Under the pieces are notes generated by a model. The model was not told where the DNA came from, ran no database searches, and was given only the letters and a program-made list of their open reading frames with translations. 64,000 nt of DNA from Planctomycetes bacterium B3_Pla (GTDB lineage Bacteria > Planctomycetota > Phycisphaerae > Sedimentisphaerales > Anaerobacaceae), in NCBI GenBank assembly GCA_005223045.1, contig NJBM01000012.1, positions 1 through 64,000 on the forward strand, given 5' to 3'. Both the position numbers and the translations under genes were made by a program. This document shows, one piece after another, positions 25,286-32,604 of this stretch. Each line of letters opens with the position of its first letter. The stretch's first letter is position 1.

Positions 25286-25966
25286 ATGAGCAAGAATATT
25301 GAGAATATAGACAGATACCTCAAAGGCGTTGTTCAGCCGGAACATGTGTCGCATCAACACCGGCAACAACTTCGCCGAGAGGTTCTTGAAGAAATCGAAA
25401 GGAGAAAGACCATGTTTGTTAGAAAAAGAGCGTGGAAAGTAGCTGCGGTGCTTGCCATTGTGATAGCCGCCGGAGCCATAGCTGTTGTGGGAGTGAATAT
25501 TGGAAGGTACTATTACTATGGCAAAAACGATGACGGCGCTCATATTTTCATAAGCGAAGATCGCGAGAGCGTCGTCACACTTAGCGACGACGAAGTGACT
25601 GATGTGGAGCAGACCCGAAGGGACCTTGAAGAGATCGAAAGCCTGAGGCAACAGGATAAGAGAGAATTACTCAAGGTCGAAGAAATGATGACGGACGGTA
25701 CCCTCGAAATGAAAGTGTATGTGTATAAATATGAACTCTCAGACGGCCGAATAATCGATATGCGGGAAGGTGGTACCGAAGGTGAGTACGCGCTTGCAGG
25801 CACAACAAAGTTGCAAGAGTGGCGCCAACTTAGAAAAGCAGGACCGGGAGAAGATCTCGGCACTTACGAGGAGGTTGTGCGGAACCGTGTCTTTTCATTC
25901 AAGCGAGAACGGTACTACCTCAGCGACGGAACCGAAGTCCTCTGGTCAGTTGGCCTGCCCAAATAG
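25286..25966 (+). CDS. Membrane partner of sigma 2 (putative anti-sigma)
   Basis: The 226-residue protein has a short cytoplasmic N terminus (residues 1-42, NIDRYLKGVVQPEHVSHQHR). A transmembrane helix near 49-70 and a charged periplasmic region of about 150 residues follow, without recognisable motifs. Unlike the partners in cassettes 1 and 3, its outer domain is not obviously LolA-like. The annotated start is ATG 25286. The frame extends upstream into sigma 2, but that part is a shadow. At codon 43 an in-frame ATG follows AAGGAG at seven bases. Confidence 0.7.
   Translation: MSKNIENIDRYLKGVVQPEHVSHQHRQQLRREVLEEIERRKTMFVRKRAWKVAAVLAIVIAAGAIAVVGVNIGRYYYYGKNDDGAHIFISEDRESVVTLSDDEVTDVEQTRRDLEEIESLRQQDKRELLKVEEMMTDGTLEMKVYVYKYELSDGRIIDMREGGTEGEYALAGTTKLQEWRQLRKAGPGEDLGTYEEVVRNRVFSFKRERYYLSDGTEVLWSVGLPK
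25399..25414 (+). promoter_or_regulatory. Internal Shine-Dalgarno and start codon, cassette 2
   Basis: AAGGAG at 25399-25404 and an in-frame ATG at 25412 have the same seven-base spacing as in cassettes 1 and 3. The codons AGG AGA encode Arg-Arg directly before the membrane helix, although the protein sequence around them differs from the other two. Confidence 0.6.
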
Positions 25967-26005
25967 GGCCAGTAGTCTCAAAATTGAATCCCCTCCAGAC
26001 ACAAA

Positions 26006-26034
26006 GGCCGAGCCTGATTGGCTCGGCTTTTCTT
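26006..26034 (+). terminator. Rho-independent terminator of cassette 2
   Basis: The eight-base stem GCCGAGCC/GGCTCGGC with loop TGATT is followed by TTTTCTT. It lies 40 bases after the stop. Confidence 0.9.
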
Positions 26035-26130
26035 GTGCGCTTTTTACAGAGACAACTGCGACGCCGAGACCTACAGACGAAGATCTGAGAAAAAGCGGTT
26101 TTAGTTTGAGCAAAATGCCTTCTTCCGGTG

Positions 26131-26142
26131 TTATATAGGTGA
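26131..26142 (+). promoter_or_regulatory. Candidate -10 region of cassette 3 (TTATATAGGTGA)
   Basis: This string matches TATAATAGGTGA upstream of cassette 2 at most positions and lies about 40 bases before the sigma 3 start. The two could be bound by the same holoenzyme. There is no convincing -35. Confidence 0.35.
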
Positions 26143-26180
26143 TGGTCGATCGATCTGATGTTTGTAAAAGGTGCTGATTA

Positions 26181-26726
26181 GTGCTCGAAGACAGATTGTT
26201 AGTGTGGAAATTCAAGCGCGGCAGCAAAGAGGCTTTCTGCCGGCTCTACGAAAAGTACAGAGACGATTTGCTCAAGTTGGCGATTTCATTGCTAAATGAG
26301 GCTGATCTTGCCGAGGACGTTGTGCACGATGTCTTTGAATCGTTCATACGCAACGCGGGGCAGTTTCGGCTCACAGGAAGCCTGAAAGGATATCTGGCGA
26401 CGTGTGTGGTCAACAGGGCAAGGAACGCGAATCGGGCGCACAGGCGGCGGCAGAATCCGGCGCCGGGTCTAGCCTGCACGGCGACGGCGAATTCGATCCG
26501 GCCCGACCGATGGATCATATTCAGCGACGAATTCAAACGATTGAACGATGCGTTGGCACAACTGCCGTATGACCAGCGGGAGACTGTGATCCTGCGTGCC
26601 CAGAGTGGAATGAAGTTCAGGCAAATCGCCAAATCGCAGCACGTTCCGATTAAGACGGTCCAGAGCCGATACCGAATCGGGCTGGATAAGCTACGGTCAC
26701 TATTGAACAGCGAGGCGACAAAATGA
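26181..26726 (+). CDS. ECF sigma factor 3
   Basis: The 181-residue protein shows region 2 (FCRLYEKYRDDLLKLAISLL, DLAEDVVHDVFESFIRN, GYLATCVVNRARNANRAHRR) and region 4 (LAQLPYDQRETVILRAQSGM, FRQIAKSQHVPIKTVQSRYR). The start codon is GTG 26181 with AAAGGTG nearby. The stop overlaps the start of the membrane partner (ATGA, 26723-26726). Confidence 0.92.
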   Translation: MLEDRLLVWKFKRGSKEAFCRLYEKYRDDLLKLAISLLNEADLAEDVVHDVFESFIRNAGQFRLTGSLKGYLATCVVNRARNANRAHRRRQNPAPGLACTATANSIRPDRWIIFSDEFKRLNDALAQLPYDQRETVILRAQSGMKFRQIAKSQHVPIKTVQSRYRIGLDKLRSLLNSEATK

Positions 26727-27583
26727 GATCTTCGGAAGATGTAGAAAAGCTAATAAGAAATGCCGAGATGCATTCCGATCCTGATGCAAATAAGGCGGTT
26801 CTGAAGGATTTCATGCGTCAATTCGATAAAACACAAGAACAAGAATCGGCTGTTATGCAGCCGAAGATAAGGAGAATAATCATGAAAAGTCCAATCACAA
26901 AATTAGCCGTGGCCGCAACAGTCATTGCTGTGGTCGTCCTGGGATTGTCTGAATTCATCGGCACCGGCAGCAAATCCGGCGTGGTCTGGGCCGAGGTCGC
27001 CCAGAAAGTTGAGGCGAGTCCGGGCGCCATCTGGCGGCTAAGAGGGACCGGTTCGCGCGATCCGAACGATGACTGGCCCAATGGCTATACGATCACCTGG
27101 CGTTCCGCGGCGGTCACGCGCACGGACCGGTATCGAGACGGTCAGATACGTCGTACGATCTACTACAATGTGGATACGAAGGCCAGGATATCGCTGGCCC
27201 ATGATGCCAAAAAGTATATCAAGGAGTCAATGAGCGATGCGCAGGTCCAGAGAGTGCGGGCCGACAAGGATCGTTGGACAGACACCCAGGGCCTGGTCAA
27301 CTGCTGCCTGGCCCTCAAGCACCATGCGTTGGACCAGGAAACGATCGACGGCGTTCTCTGCGAGGGCATCGAAACGACGGACGCGAGCGGCCTCCCGTTC
27401 AAGAGCTTCACGGGTCGGCTGTGGGTCGCCGTGGAGACCGGCTACCCCGTCCTCGTGGAAATCGAGGCTATTGACGATGGAAACATCCGTCATACGTCGA
27501 CGTTAGACCAGTTCCAGTGGAACGTGGACCTGTCGGCCGGCGATGTCGAGCCTGAAATCCCCGCCGACTACGAACCCTTGTAG
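26723..27583 (+). CDS. Membrane partner of sigma 3 (putative anti-sigma, LolA-like outer domain)
   Basis: The 286-residue protein has a cytoplasmic N terminus (residues 1-53, DVEKLIRNAEMHSDPDANKA), a helix near 58-77, and a periplasmic domain like that of the cassette 1 partner (ALDQETIDGVLCEGIETTD, then VAVETGYPVLVEIEA). The stretch around the helix, MKSPITKLAVAATVI, is almost identical to cassette 1 at DNA level (ATGAAAAGTCC). An in-frame ATG at codon 54 follows AAGGAG at seven bases. Paralogy with the cassette 1 partner is evident; regulation of sigma 3 is inferred. Confidence 0.75.
   Translation: MRSSEDVEKLIRNAEMHSDPDANKAVLKDFMRQFDKTQEQESAVMQPKIRRIIMKSPITKLAVAATVIAVVVLGLSEFIGTGSKSGVVWAEVAQKVEASPGAIWRLRGTGSRDPNDDWPNGYTITWRSAAVTRTDRYRDGQIRRTIYYNVDTKARISLAHDAKKYIKESMSDAQVQRVRADKDRWTDTQGLVNCCLALKHHALDQETIDGVLCEGIETTDASGLPFKSFTGRLWVAVETGYPVLVEIEAIDDGNIRHTSTLDQFQWNVDLSAGDVEPEIPADYEPL
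26869..26884 (+). promoter_or_regulatory. Internal Shine-Dalgarno and start codon, cassette 3
   Basis: AAGGAG at 26869-26874 precedes an in-frame ATG at 26882 by seven bases. The sequence from AAGGAGAAT to ATGAAAAGTCC closely matches cassette 1. Confidence 0.6.
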
Positions 27584-27620
27584 TAGCAGACAACTCGCTG
27601 CACAAAACGACCCTTTCAAC

Positions 27621-27648
27621 GGCCGGGCCGATTGGCTCGGCCTTTTTT
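27621..27648 (+). terminator. Rho-independent terminator of cassette 3
   Basis: GGCCGGGCC pairs with GGCTCGGCC (one wobble) around GATT, then six Ts. The right arm is the same as in the cassette 2 terminator. Confidence 0.9.
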
Positions 27649-27773
27649 ATGCGCGCGTTTACGTATCATTTACTTAAAAATCTATGGTCAACAAAGCTCT
27701 TGCAAATGTCCCCGTTGGCTTTTAAGATATCCGTACAAAATTAAAGTATTTTAAATATCCGAGGAGTAGAAAA

Positions 27774-29654
27774 ATGCAGCGGCACAAATCCACTCTATTG
27801 TTTACTATCTGTTTTATTTTTGTCATTTTTGGTGTGTTGCCCGTTAGAAGCGAAGCCGCAGAGGTTTCGGGGGAGTTGATGAAATGGCACAAGGTTACGC
27901 TGACCTTCACGGGGCCGAACACGAGTGAGGACGCCGAGCCTAATCCGTTTCGGGACTATCGTTTGACCGTTACGTTTGCCAAAGGTCAGAAGCGATATGT
28001 TGTTCCGGGTTACTATGTCGCCGACGGCGATGCCGCACAAACCAGCGCAACAGCGGGCAACAAATGGCGGGTGCATTTTGTGCCGGATGAAACGGGTGAA
28101 TGGGTTTATGCCGCATCTTTTCGGACCGGGCCTGACGTAGCGCTGACCAGCGACCAGAAGGCCGGATCGGCTGCGGCCTTCAACGGCGCCACAGGTACGC
28201 TTCAAATTGCCGCCAGTGACAAGAGCGGCCGGGACCATCGGGCCAAAGGCCTGCTCAAATACGTTGGTAAACGCTATCTTCAGTTCGCCGGGACGGGCGA
28301 ATATTTCCTCAAAGGCGGCGCAGATAGTCCAGAGAATTTCCTGGGTTATGCCGACTTCGACGATACGTTTGACAGCGGCGCGCTCAAACGCAAAGGCGAA
28401 GCGGCAGGCGTAGAATTCATCCACCACTACCGGCCGCACGTGAAAGACTGGCGGCCCGGCGACCCGACCTGGAAAAACGGCAAAGGCAAAGGCATGATCG
28501 GAGCGCTGAATTACTTAGCCTCTAAGGGCATGAACAGTGTTTATTTCATCCCTTACAACATCGACGGCGGCGACGGCAAGGACGTCTGGCCCTGGACGAA
28601 TCCGAACGAAAAGTTCCGATTCGACTGCAGCAAGCTCGACCAGTGGGAGATTGTTTTCTCGCACATGGACAAGCTCGGCCTGATGCTCCACATCATCGGC
28701 CAGGAGCAGGAGAACGACCAGGGACTCGACGGCGGCGACCTTGGCCCCGAGCGAAGGCTTTACTACCGCGAACTTGTCGCCCGGTTCGGCCATCACCTCG
28801 CTTTGGTCTGGAACCTCGGCGAGGAAAACACCAACACCACCGCTCAGCACAAAGCATTCTGCCGGTACATAAAATACCTCGATCCTTACGATCATCCAAT
28901 CGTCTGCCATACGTTCCCGGGCAAGTACGACGAAGTTTACGAGCCTCTGCTGGGATACGGCTATTTCAACGGCCCGTCATTGCAGACCAACGACACGCAC
29001 ACTCAGACGACAAAGTGGATTGACCGCTCCGCCGCGGCGGGACGGCAGTGGTTCGTGTCTCTCGATGAGATCGGTCCGGCGCATACTGGCGTAAAGCCCG
29101 ACAAGGACGACTACTGGCACGATGAGGTCCGTCACAAGCATCTGTGGGGTCATCTGATGGCCGGCGGCGCAGGCGTCGAGTGGTACTTCGGCTATAAATG
29201 GGCCCACAACGACTTGAACTGCGAGGACTGGCGCAGCCGGGACCATCTATGGGACCTGACCCGGTACGCCTTAGAGTTTTTCCGCGAGCATCTGCCCTTT
29301 ACCGAAATGGCCCACCACGATGAGCTGACTATCGCTAAGGACGATTATTGCTTCGCCAAGCCGGGCGAAGTTTACGCCATATATCTGCCTATCGGCGGCA
29401 CGACGAGTCTGGACCTGGGCGACAACTCCGCGACCTTCACCGTACAATGGTACAACCCGCGCCGTGGCGAGGGCATCTTGCCCTTGTCCCCTACAGCTGG
29501 CAAGATGCCAGCGGGACCCAAGGCCGGGACGGCCTCGCCACCGCTGCAAACCGGCACAAAAGCCACGATAGCCGGCCCCGGCTCAGCCGCTATCGGCCGC
29601 CCCCCCAGCGACACCAACAAAGACTGGGTCGCCCTGATAAGAGTGCAAGATTGA
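27774..29654 (+). CDS. DUF5060 glycoside-hydrolase-like secreted protein
   Basis: The 626-residue protein has a signal peptide (hydrophobic residues 9-24). A DUF5060 beta-sandwich follows (about 33-125, WHKVTLTFTGP, NPFRDYRLTVTF, WRVHFVPDETGEWVY). Next is a TIM-barrel-like region (about 190-490) with ALVWNLGEENTNTT and SLDEIGPA, which could supply the catalytic glutamates, and then a C-terminal Collagen_bind_2-like sandwich (CFAKPGEVYAIYLPIGG). Related proteins act on plant or algal glycans; the substrate is unknown. In the last domain an in-frame palindromic repeat (29472-29509) encodes GILPLSPTAGKMPAGP, interrupting the expected strand. GAGGAG precedes ATG 27774. Confidence 0.78.
   Translation: MQRHKSTLLFTICFIFVIFGVLPVRSEAAEVSGELMKWHKVTLTFTGPNTSEDAEPNPFRDYRLTVTFAKGQKRYVVPGYYVADGDAAQTSATAGNKWRVHFVPDETGEWVYAASFRTGPDVALTSDQKAGSAAAFNGATGTLQIAASDKSGRDHRAKGLLKYVGKRYLQFAGTGEYFLKGGADSPENFLGYADFDDTFDSGALKRKGEAAGVEFIHHYRPHVKDWRPGDPTWKNGKGKGMIGALNYLASKGMNSVYFIPYNIDGGDGKDVWPWTNPNEKFRFDCSKLDQWEIVFSHMDKLGLMLHIIGQEQENDQGLDGGDLGPERRLYYRELVARFGHHLALVWNLGEENTNTTAQHKAFCRYIKYLDPYDHPIVCHTFPGKYDEVYEPLLGYGYFNGPSLQTNDTHTQTTKWIDRSAAAGRQWFVSLDEIGPAHTGVKPDKDDYWHDEVRHKHLWGHLMAGGAGVEWYFGYKWAHNDLNCEDWRSRDHLWDLTRYALEFFREHLPFTEMAHHDELTIAKDDYCFAKPGEVYAIYLPIGGTTSLDLGDNSATFTVQWYNPRRGEGILPLSPTAGKMPAGPKAGTASPPLQTGTKATIAGPGSAAIGRPPSDTNKDWVALIRVQD
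29472..29509. repeat. Palindromic repeat inside the DUF5060 gene
   Basis: GGCATCTTGCC at 29472-29482 and GGCAAGATGCC at 29499-29509 are perfect 11-base inverted copies with a 16-base loop. The frame stays open through them. It is a different family from the element at 1250-1327 but the second case of a palindrome inside a secreted-protein gene here. Confidence 0.7.
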
Positions 29655-29724
29655 GTTTTTCGCCTGGGCAACCGCCAAAACCCGGCAGTTAGTGGGCCAG
29701 GCGCACGCCAAGCAAAAAATTCTG

Positions 29725-29752
29725 TTGAAAATCCTGTGCCGGACCTTATAAT
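29725..29752 (+). promoter_or_regulatory. Promoter of the TPR/alpha-CTD gene
   Basis: TTGAAA at 29725-29730 and TATAAT at 29747-29752 are 16 bases apart. The leader to ATG 29914 would be about 155 bases. It contains a hairpin-like stretch around 29790-29823 (CCGCCGTAAGGCG...CTGCCGG), so post-transcriptional control is conceivable. Confidence 0.6.
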
Positions 29753-29913
29753 GTTCAAACTTTGAGTAAGAATGGCCTCTTAGGCTATGGATTCCGCCGT
29801 AAGGCGTCCCTTACGGGACTGCCGGAGTTTATCCTGCACAAAGATGCGGGACAAGAATGACAATACAGACCGCTATTACGCGTTAAATGCTGATTATTAC
29901 GGGAGAAGTTTCA

Positions 29914-31230
29914 ATGGAAACAGTTGCAGAACCAGGAATCGATTTATTTGCCGAGACGTTACCCTCAATGGAGGAGGTCAAAACACTGTCCGAATTCGTC
30001 CACTCCAGCGAGAAAAACCGGATAGATTTCAACGAGCAGGTGAAATCTAATTCGTCCAGGACCGGCCAGAAAGCGGCCCTGGCATTGGGGATCGGGCTTT
30101 TTATTATCGGCAGGAACGCCAAGGCAGCCAAAAAACTCGCCAAAGCAAAGGACTGCAAAGAGAAATTCATATACTTAGGCTTGGCGCGTCGCCGAACAGG
30201 TGAATTCGACCGGGCGATCGAGAGCCTGAAAAACAGTCTCGATTATGGAGCCGACAAATTCAATATATCGCTGGAAAAAGCCGCCACGTATCGTTGTGCG
30301 GACGATTTCAAGGCCGCAGCCAAGGAATTGAAAGCCTGCGCGAATTTCGAGAACGTCAGTGCCGATTATCACTGCGAGCTTGGGCGTCTTGACGAAGCCC
30401 AGGGACTTTACCAGCAGGCAATAGCCGGCTACAAAACAGCGTTGGAACTATCTCCCAAGCATCAGAGAGCACTCTTCCATCTGGCCTTTCGCAGCGATCT
30501 GGCGGGCGACGAAGAGACAGCCATCGACTGCTACAAGCAGATTGCGGCGGGCTCACCGGTTTATGTGAATGCCCTGCTGAACCTGGCTGTCCTTTACGAA
30601 GACTACGATCGATTGGATGAGGCAACCGAGTGTGTTGATACAGTTATCGAGGCTCATCCGAACCACGAGAGGGCAATCCTGTTCAAAAAGGACATCGAAA
30701 GCTCGAAAACGATGTTCTACGACGAAGAGAAAGAAAAGAAGAAGACGCGCAAGAGCCAGATTCTCGAAACGCCGATCTCTGATTTCGAGTTGTCGGTTCG
30801 CAGCAGGAACTGCCTCAAGAAAATGAAGATCGATACACTCGGCGACCTTTTGAACATCACCGAGGCCGAACTGTTGTCTTATAAGAATTTTGGCGAGACT
30901 TCACTCAGGGAGATCAAGACCATCCTCGATCCCAAGGGATTGACCCTTGGTATGGCTATGGAGGAAACGCAACCGGCCTCGGCAGAAACGATTGACGAGA
31001 TTGTCGCCGAAACAGAGGAGGAGGGACTCAGACACAAACCGGTGGATGACCTTAAACTATCGGTGCGTGCTCGAAAATGCCTGCAGAAGCTCAATATCCG
31101 CTCCATCGGCGAACTGGTGAGCAAGACGGACGCCGAGCTTCTCGGCTGCAAGAACTTCGGCGTGACAAGCCTGAACGAAATCAACAAAGCCCTCAGCGAC
31201 CTTGGATTGTCGCTGCGAAGCTTGGACTGA
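29914..31230 (+). CDS. TPR protein fused to two RNA polymerase alpha C-terminal domains
   Basis: The 438-residue protein has TPR-like helices over about residues 75-270 (KFIYLGLARRRTGEFDRAIE, LYQQAIAGYKTALELSPKHQ). A basic and acidic linker follows, then two tandem copies of the alpha-CTD fold (about 285-345 and 372-438). Copy 1 reads ELSVRSRNCLKKM then NFGETSLREIK, keeping the residues equivalent to E. coli alpha R265, N268, G296, S299 and E302 but with Thr for K298. Copy 2 has Lys for N268. It could bind DNA or sigma/activator surfaces like the polymerase subunit and recruit partners through the TPRs; this is inference. ATG 29914 follows GGGAG and is preferred over ATG 29887. It has no signal or membrane segment. 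Confidence 0.8.
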   Translation: METVAEPGIDLFAETLPSMEEVKTLSEFVHSSEKNRIDFNEQVKSNSSRTGQKAALALGIGLFIIGRNAKAAKKLAKAKDCKEKFIYLGLARRRTGEFDRAIESLKNSLDYGADKFNISLEKAATYRCADDFKAAAKELKACANFENVSADYHCELGRLDEAQGLYQQAIAGYKTALELSPKHQRALFHLAFRSDLAGDEETAIDCYKQIAAGSPVYVNALLNLAVLYEDYDRLDEATECVDTVIEAHPNHERAILFKKDIESSKTMFYDEEKEKKKTRKSQILETPISDFELSVRSRNCLKKMKIDTLGDLLNITEAELLSYKNFGETSLREIKTILDPKGLTLGMAMEETQPASAETIDEIVAETEEEGLRHKPVDDLKLSVRARKCLQKLNIRSIGELVSKTDAELLGCKNFGVTSLNEINKALSDLGLSLRSLD

Positions 31231-31259
31231 CCTACAGGTCAATATCAGGTGAATTAACA

Positions 31260-32585
31260 TTGTCCAGCACAATCCAATTGACAGCAGGCCCTCGGAAAAC
31301 TGCCCTGCGGACAGTCTCATGGACAAACCATCTTCGCATTTCGAGCGGCAGAGGGGCGATCCTGATGCTTCTGCTGCTGGCCCTCAGCAGTTGCAAGAGC
31401 CGGCAACTCACAAGACCAACCGTGCAGATGGAAGTCGAGCAGCGGTTTTGGATCAGAGTTCTGCTGCTCGACGATGCCAGATCCTGCACATTGAAAACCG
31501 GCTCGCCGTTTAGCGTTACCAAAGACCGGATCATCCCACAAACACAAATTGCAAAGGTCCGTTTCACGAAGGTTGATGCTCCATTCATCATCCGAGTGGC
31601 CGACGGCAACATCACGATCGCCGGCCGGACCTTCACAAGCGGCGAGGTAGTAATTTTCACGGAAGACCCGTACATCTTCAACCTCAACGGCAACGATTAT
31701 CGCGGCAACTTAAAGCTCATAACCAACCCTGACGGCAACTCCTTTGACGCGATTAATCTGGTTCCGCCCGAGCCGTACCTGGCCGGCGTGGTAGGCGCCG
31801 AAATGCCCGATTACTGGGAGGCCGATGCGCTCAAGGCACAGGCAATTGCCGCAAGAACGTATTGCTTTTACATCAAAAGAAGATTCGGCACAAATCGCAA
31901 CTGGGACGTCAAACAAACAGAGGCAAATCAGGTGTATCGAGGTCTCAGAGAAGAGACGACCCAGATTTGGAATGCCGTAAACCAGACAAGGGGCCAGGTG
32001 TTGATGTGCGCACAAGCCGACGGTACTGAAGATATCTTCCCTTCCTACTACAGCTCGACCTGCGGGGGCCACACCGAGAACAGCAGGAATGTGTTCGGCG
32101 ATTCCTACGGGCCGTTAGGCGGCGTGCGCTGCCCCTATTGTCAGGATGTGGCTCAACTGAAAGACTTCTTCTGGCCCATGATCAAATTCGACAGGGCCAG
32201 CGTCACAGCTAAGCTGCTCAAAAAATACCCGGCGTTAAAGCAGCTCGGGAAAATTACAAACATCAGTCCGGCCGGCGAAAGCGATTACGGAGAATTCTCT
32301 CGCGTGACCAAGGTCAAGCTCACCGGCTCGACCGGCAAGAGCGACTTCTTGAGAGCCGAGGATTTTCGTCTTACAATCGACTCGACCGGCCGAAAATTGA
32401 AAAGCTCAATCTGTAAAATCGTAAAATGGGACAATGATTGGGCATTTTTATCGGGCAGAGGCTGGGGCCACGGCGTAGGGATGTGCCAGTACGGGGCCGA
32501 AGGCATGGCCAGAGAAGGCAAGACCGTCGAGCAGATCCTTTCATACTACTACCCCGGCTCAAAAATACTGACACTTGGCTATTAG
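31260..32585 (+). CDS. SpoIID/LytB-domain lipoprotein
   Basis: SpoIID-family proteins are amidase enhancers or lytic transglycosylases that act on peptidoglycan. The domain covers most of the protein. Motifs are GAEMPDYWEADALKAQAIAA, ARTYCFY, YYSSTCGGHTENS and GRGWGHGVGMCQYGAEGMA. A lipoprotein signal ends LLALSSC. The start is uncertain: TTG 31260 with AGGTG upstream gives an arginine-containing n-region, whereas ATG 31365 leaves only ten residues. I prefer TTG, giving about 441 residues. The gene begins 30 bases after the TPR/alpha-CTD gene and may be co-transcribed with it. Confidence 0.8.
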   Translation: MSSTIQLTAGPRKTALRTVSWTNHLRISSGRGAILMLLLLALSSCKSRQLTRPTVQMEVEQRFWIRVLLLDDARSCTLKTGSPFSVTKDRIIPQTQIAKVRFTKVDAPFIIRVADGNITIAGRTFTSGEVVIFTEDPYIFNLNGNDYRGNLKLITNPDGNSFDAINLVPPEPYLAGVVGAEMPDYWEADALKAQAIAARTYCFYIKRRFGTNRNWDVKQTEANQVYRGLREETTQIWNAVNQTRGQVLMCAQADGTEDIFPSYYSSTCGGHTENSRNVFGDSYGPLGGVRCPYCQDVAQLKDFFWPMIKFDRASVTAKLLKKYPALKQLGKITNISPAGESDYGEFSRVTKVKLTGSTGKSDFLRAEDFRLTIDSTGRKLKSSICKIVKWDNDWAFLSGRGWGHGVGMCQYGAEGMAREGKTVEQILSYYYPGSKILTLGY

Positions 32586-32604
32586 GCCGTTGACATTCTC
32601 TGAA

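Noticed and set aside
31077-31259. Earlier start of the SpoIID-like protein
   Set aside because: It lies fully inside the second alpha-CTD of the preceding gene in another frame and would place the lipoprotein signal about 100 residues inside.
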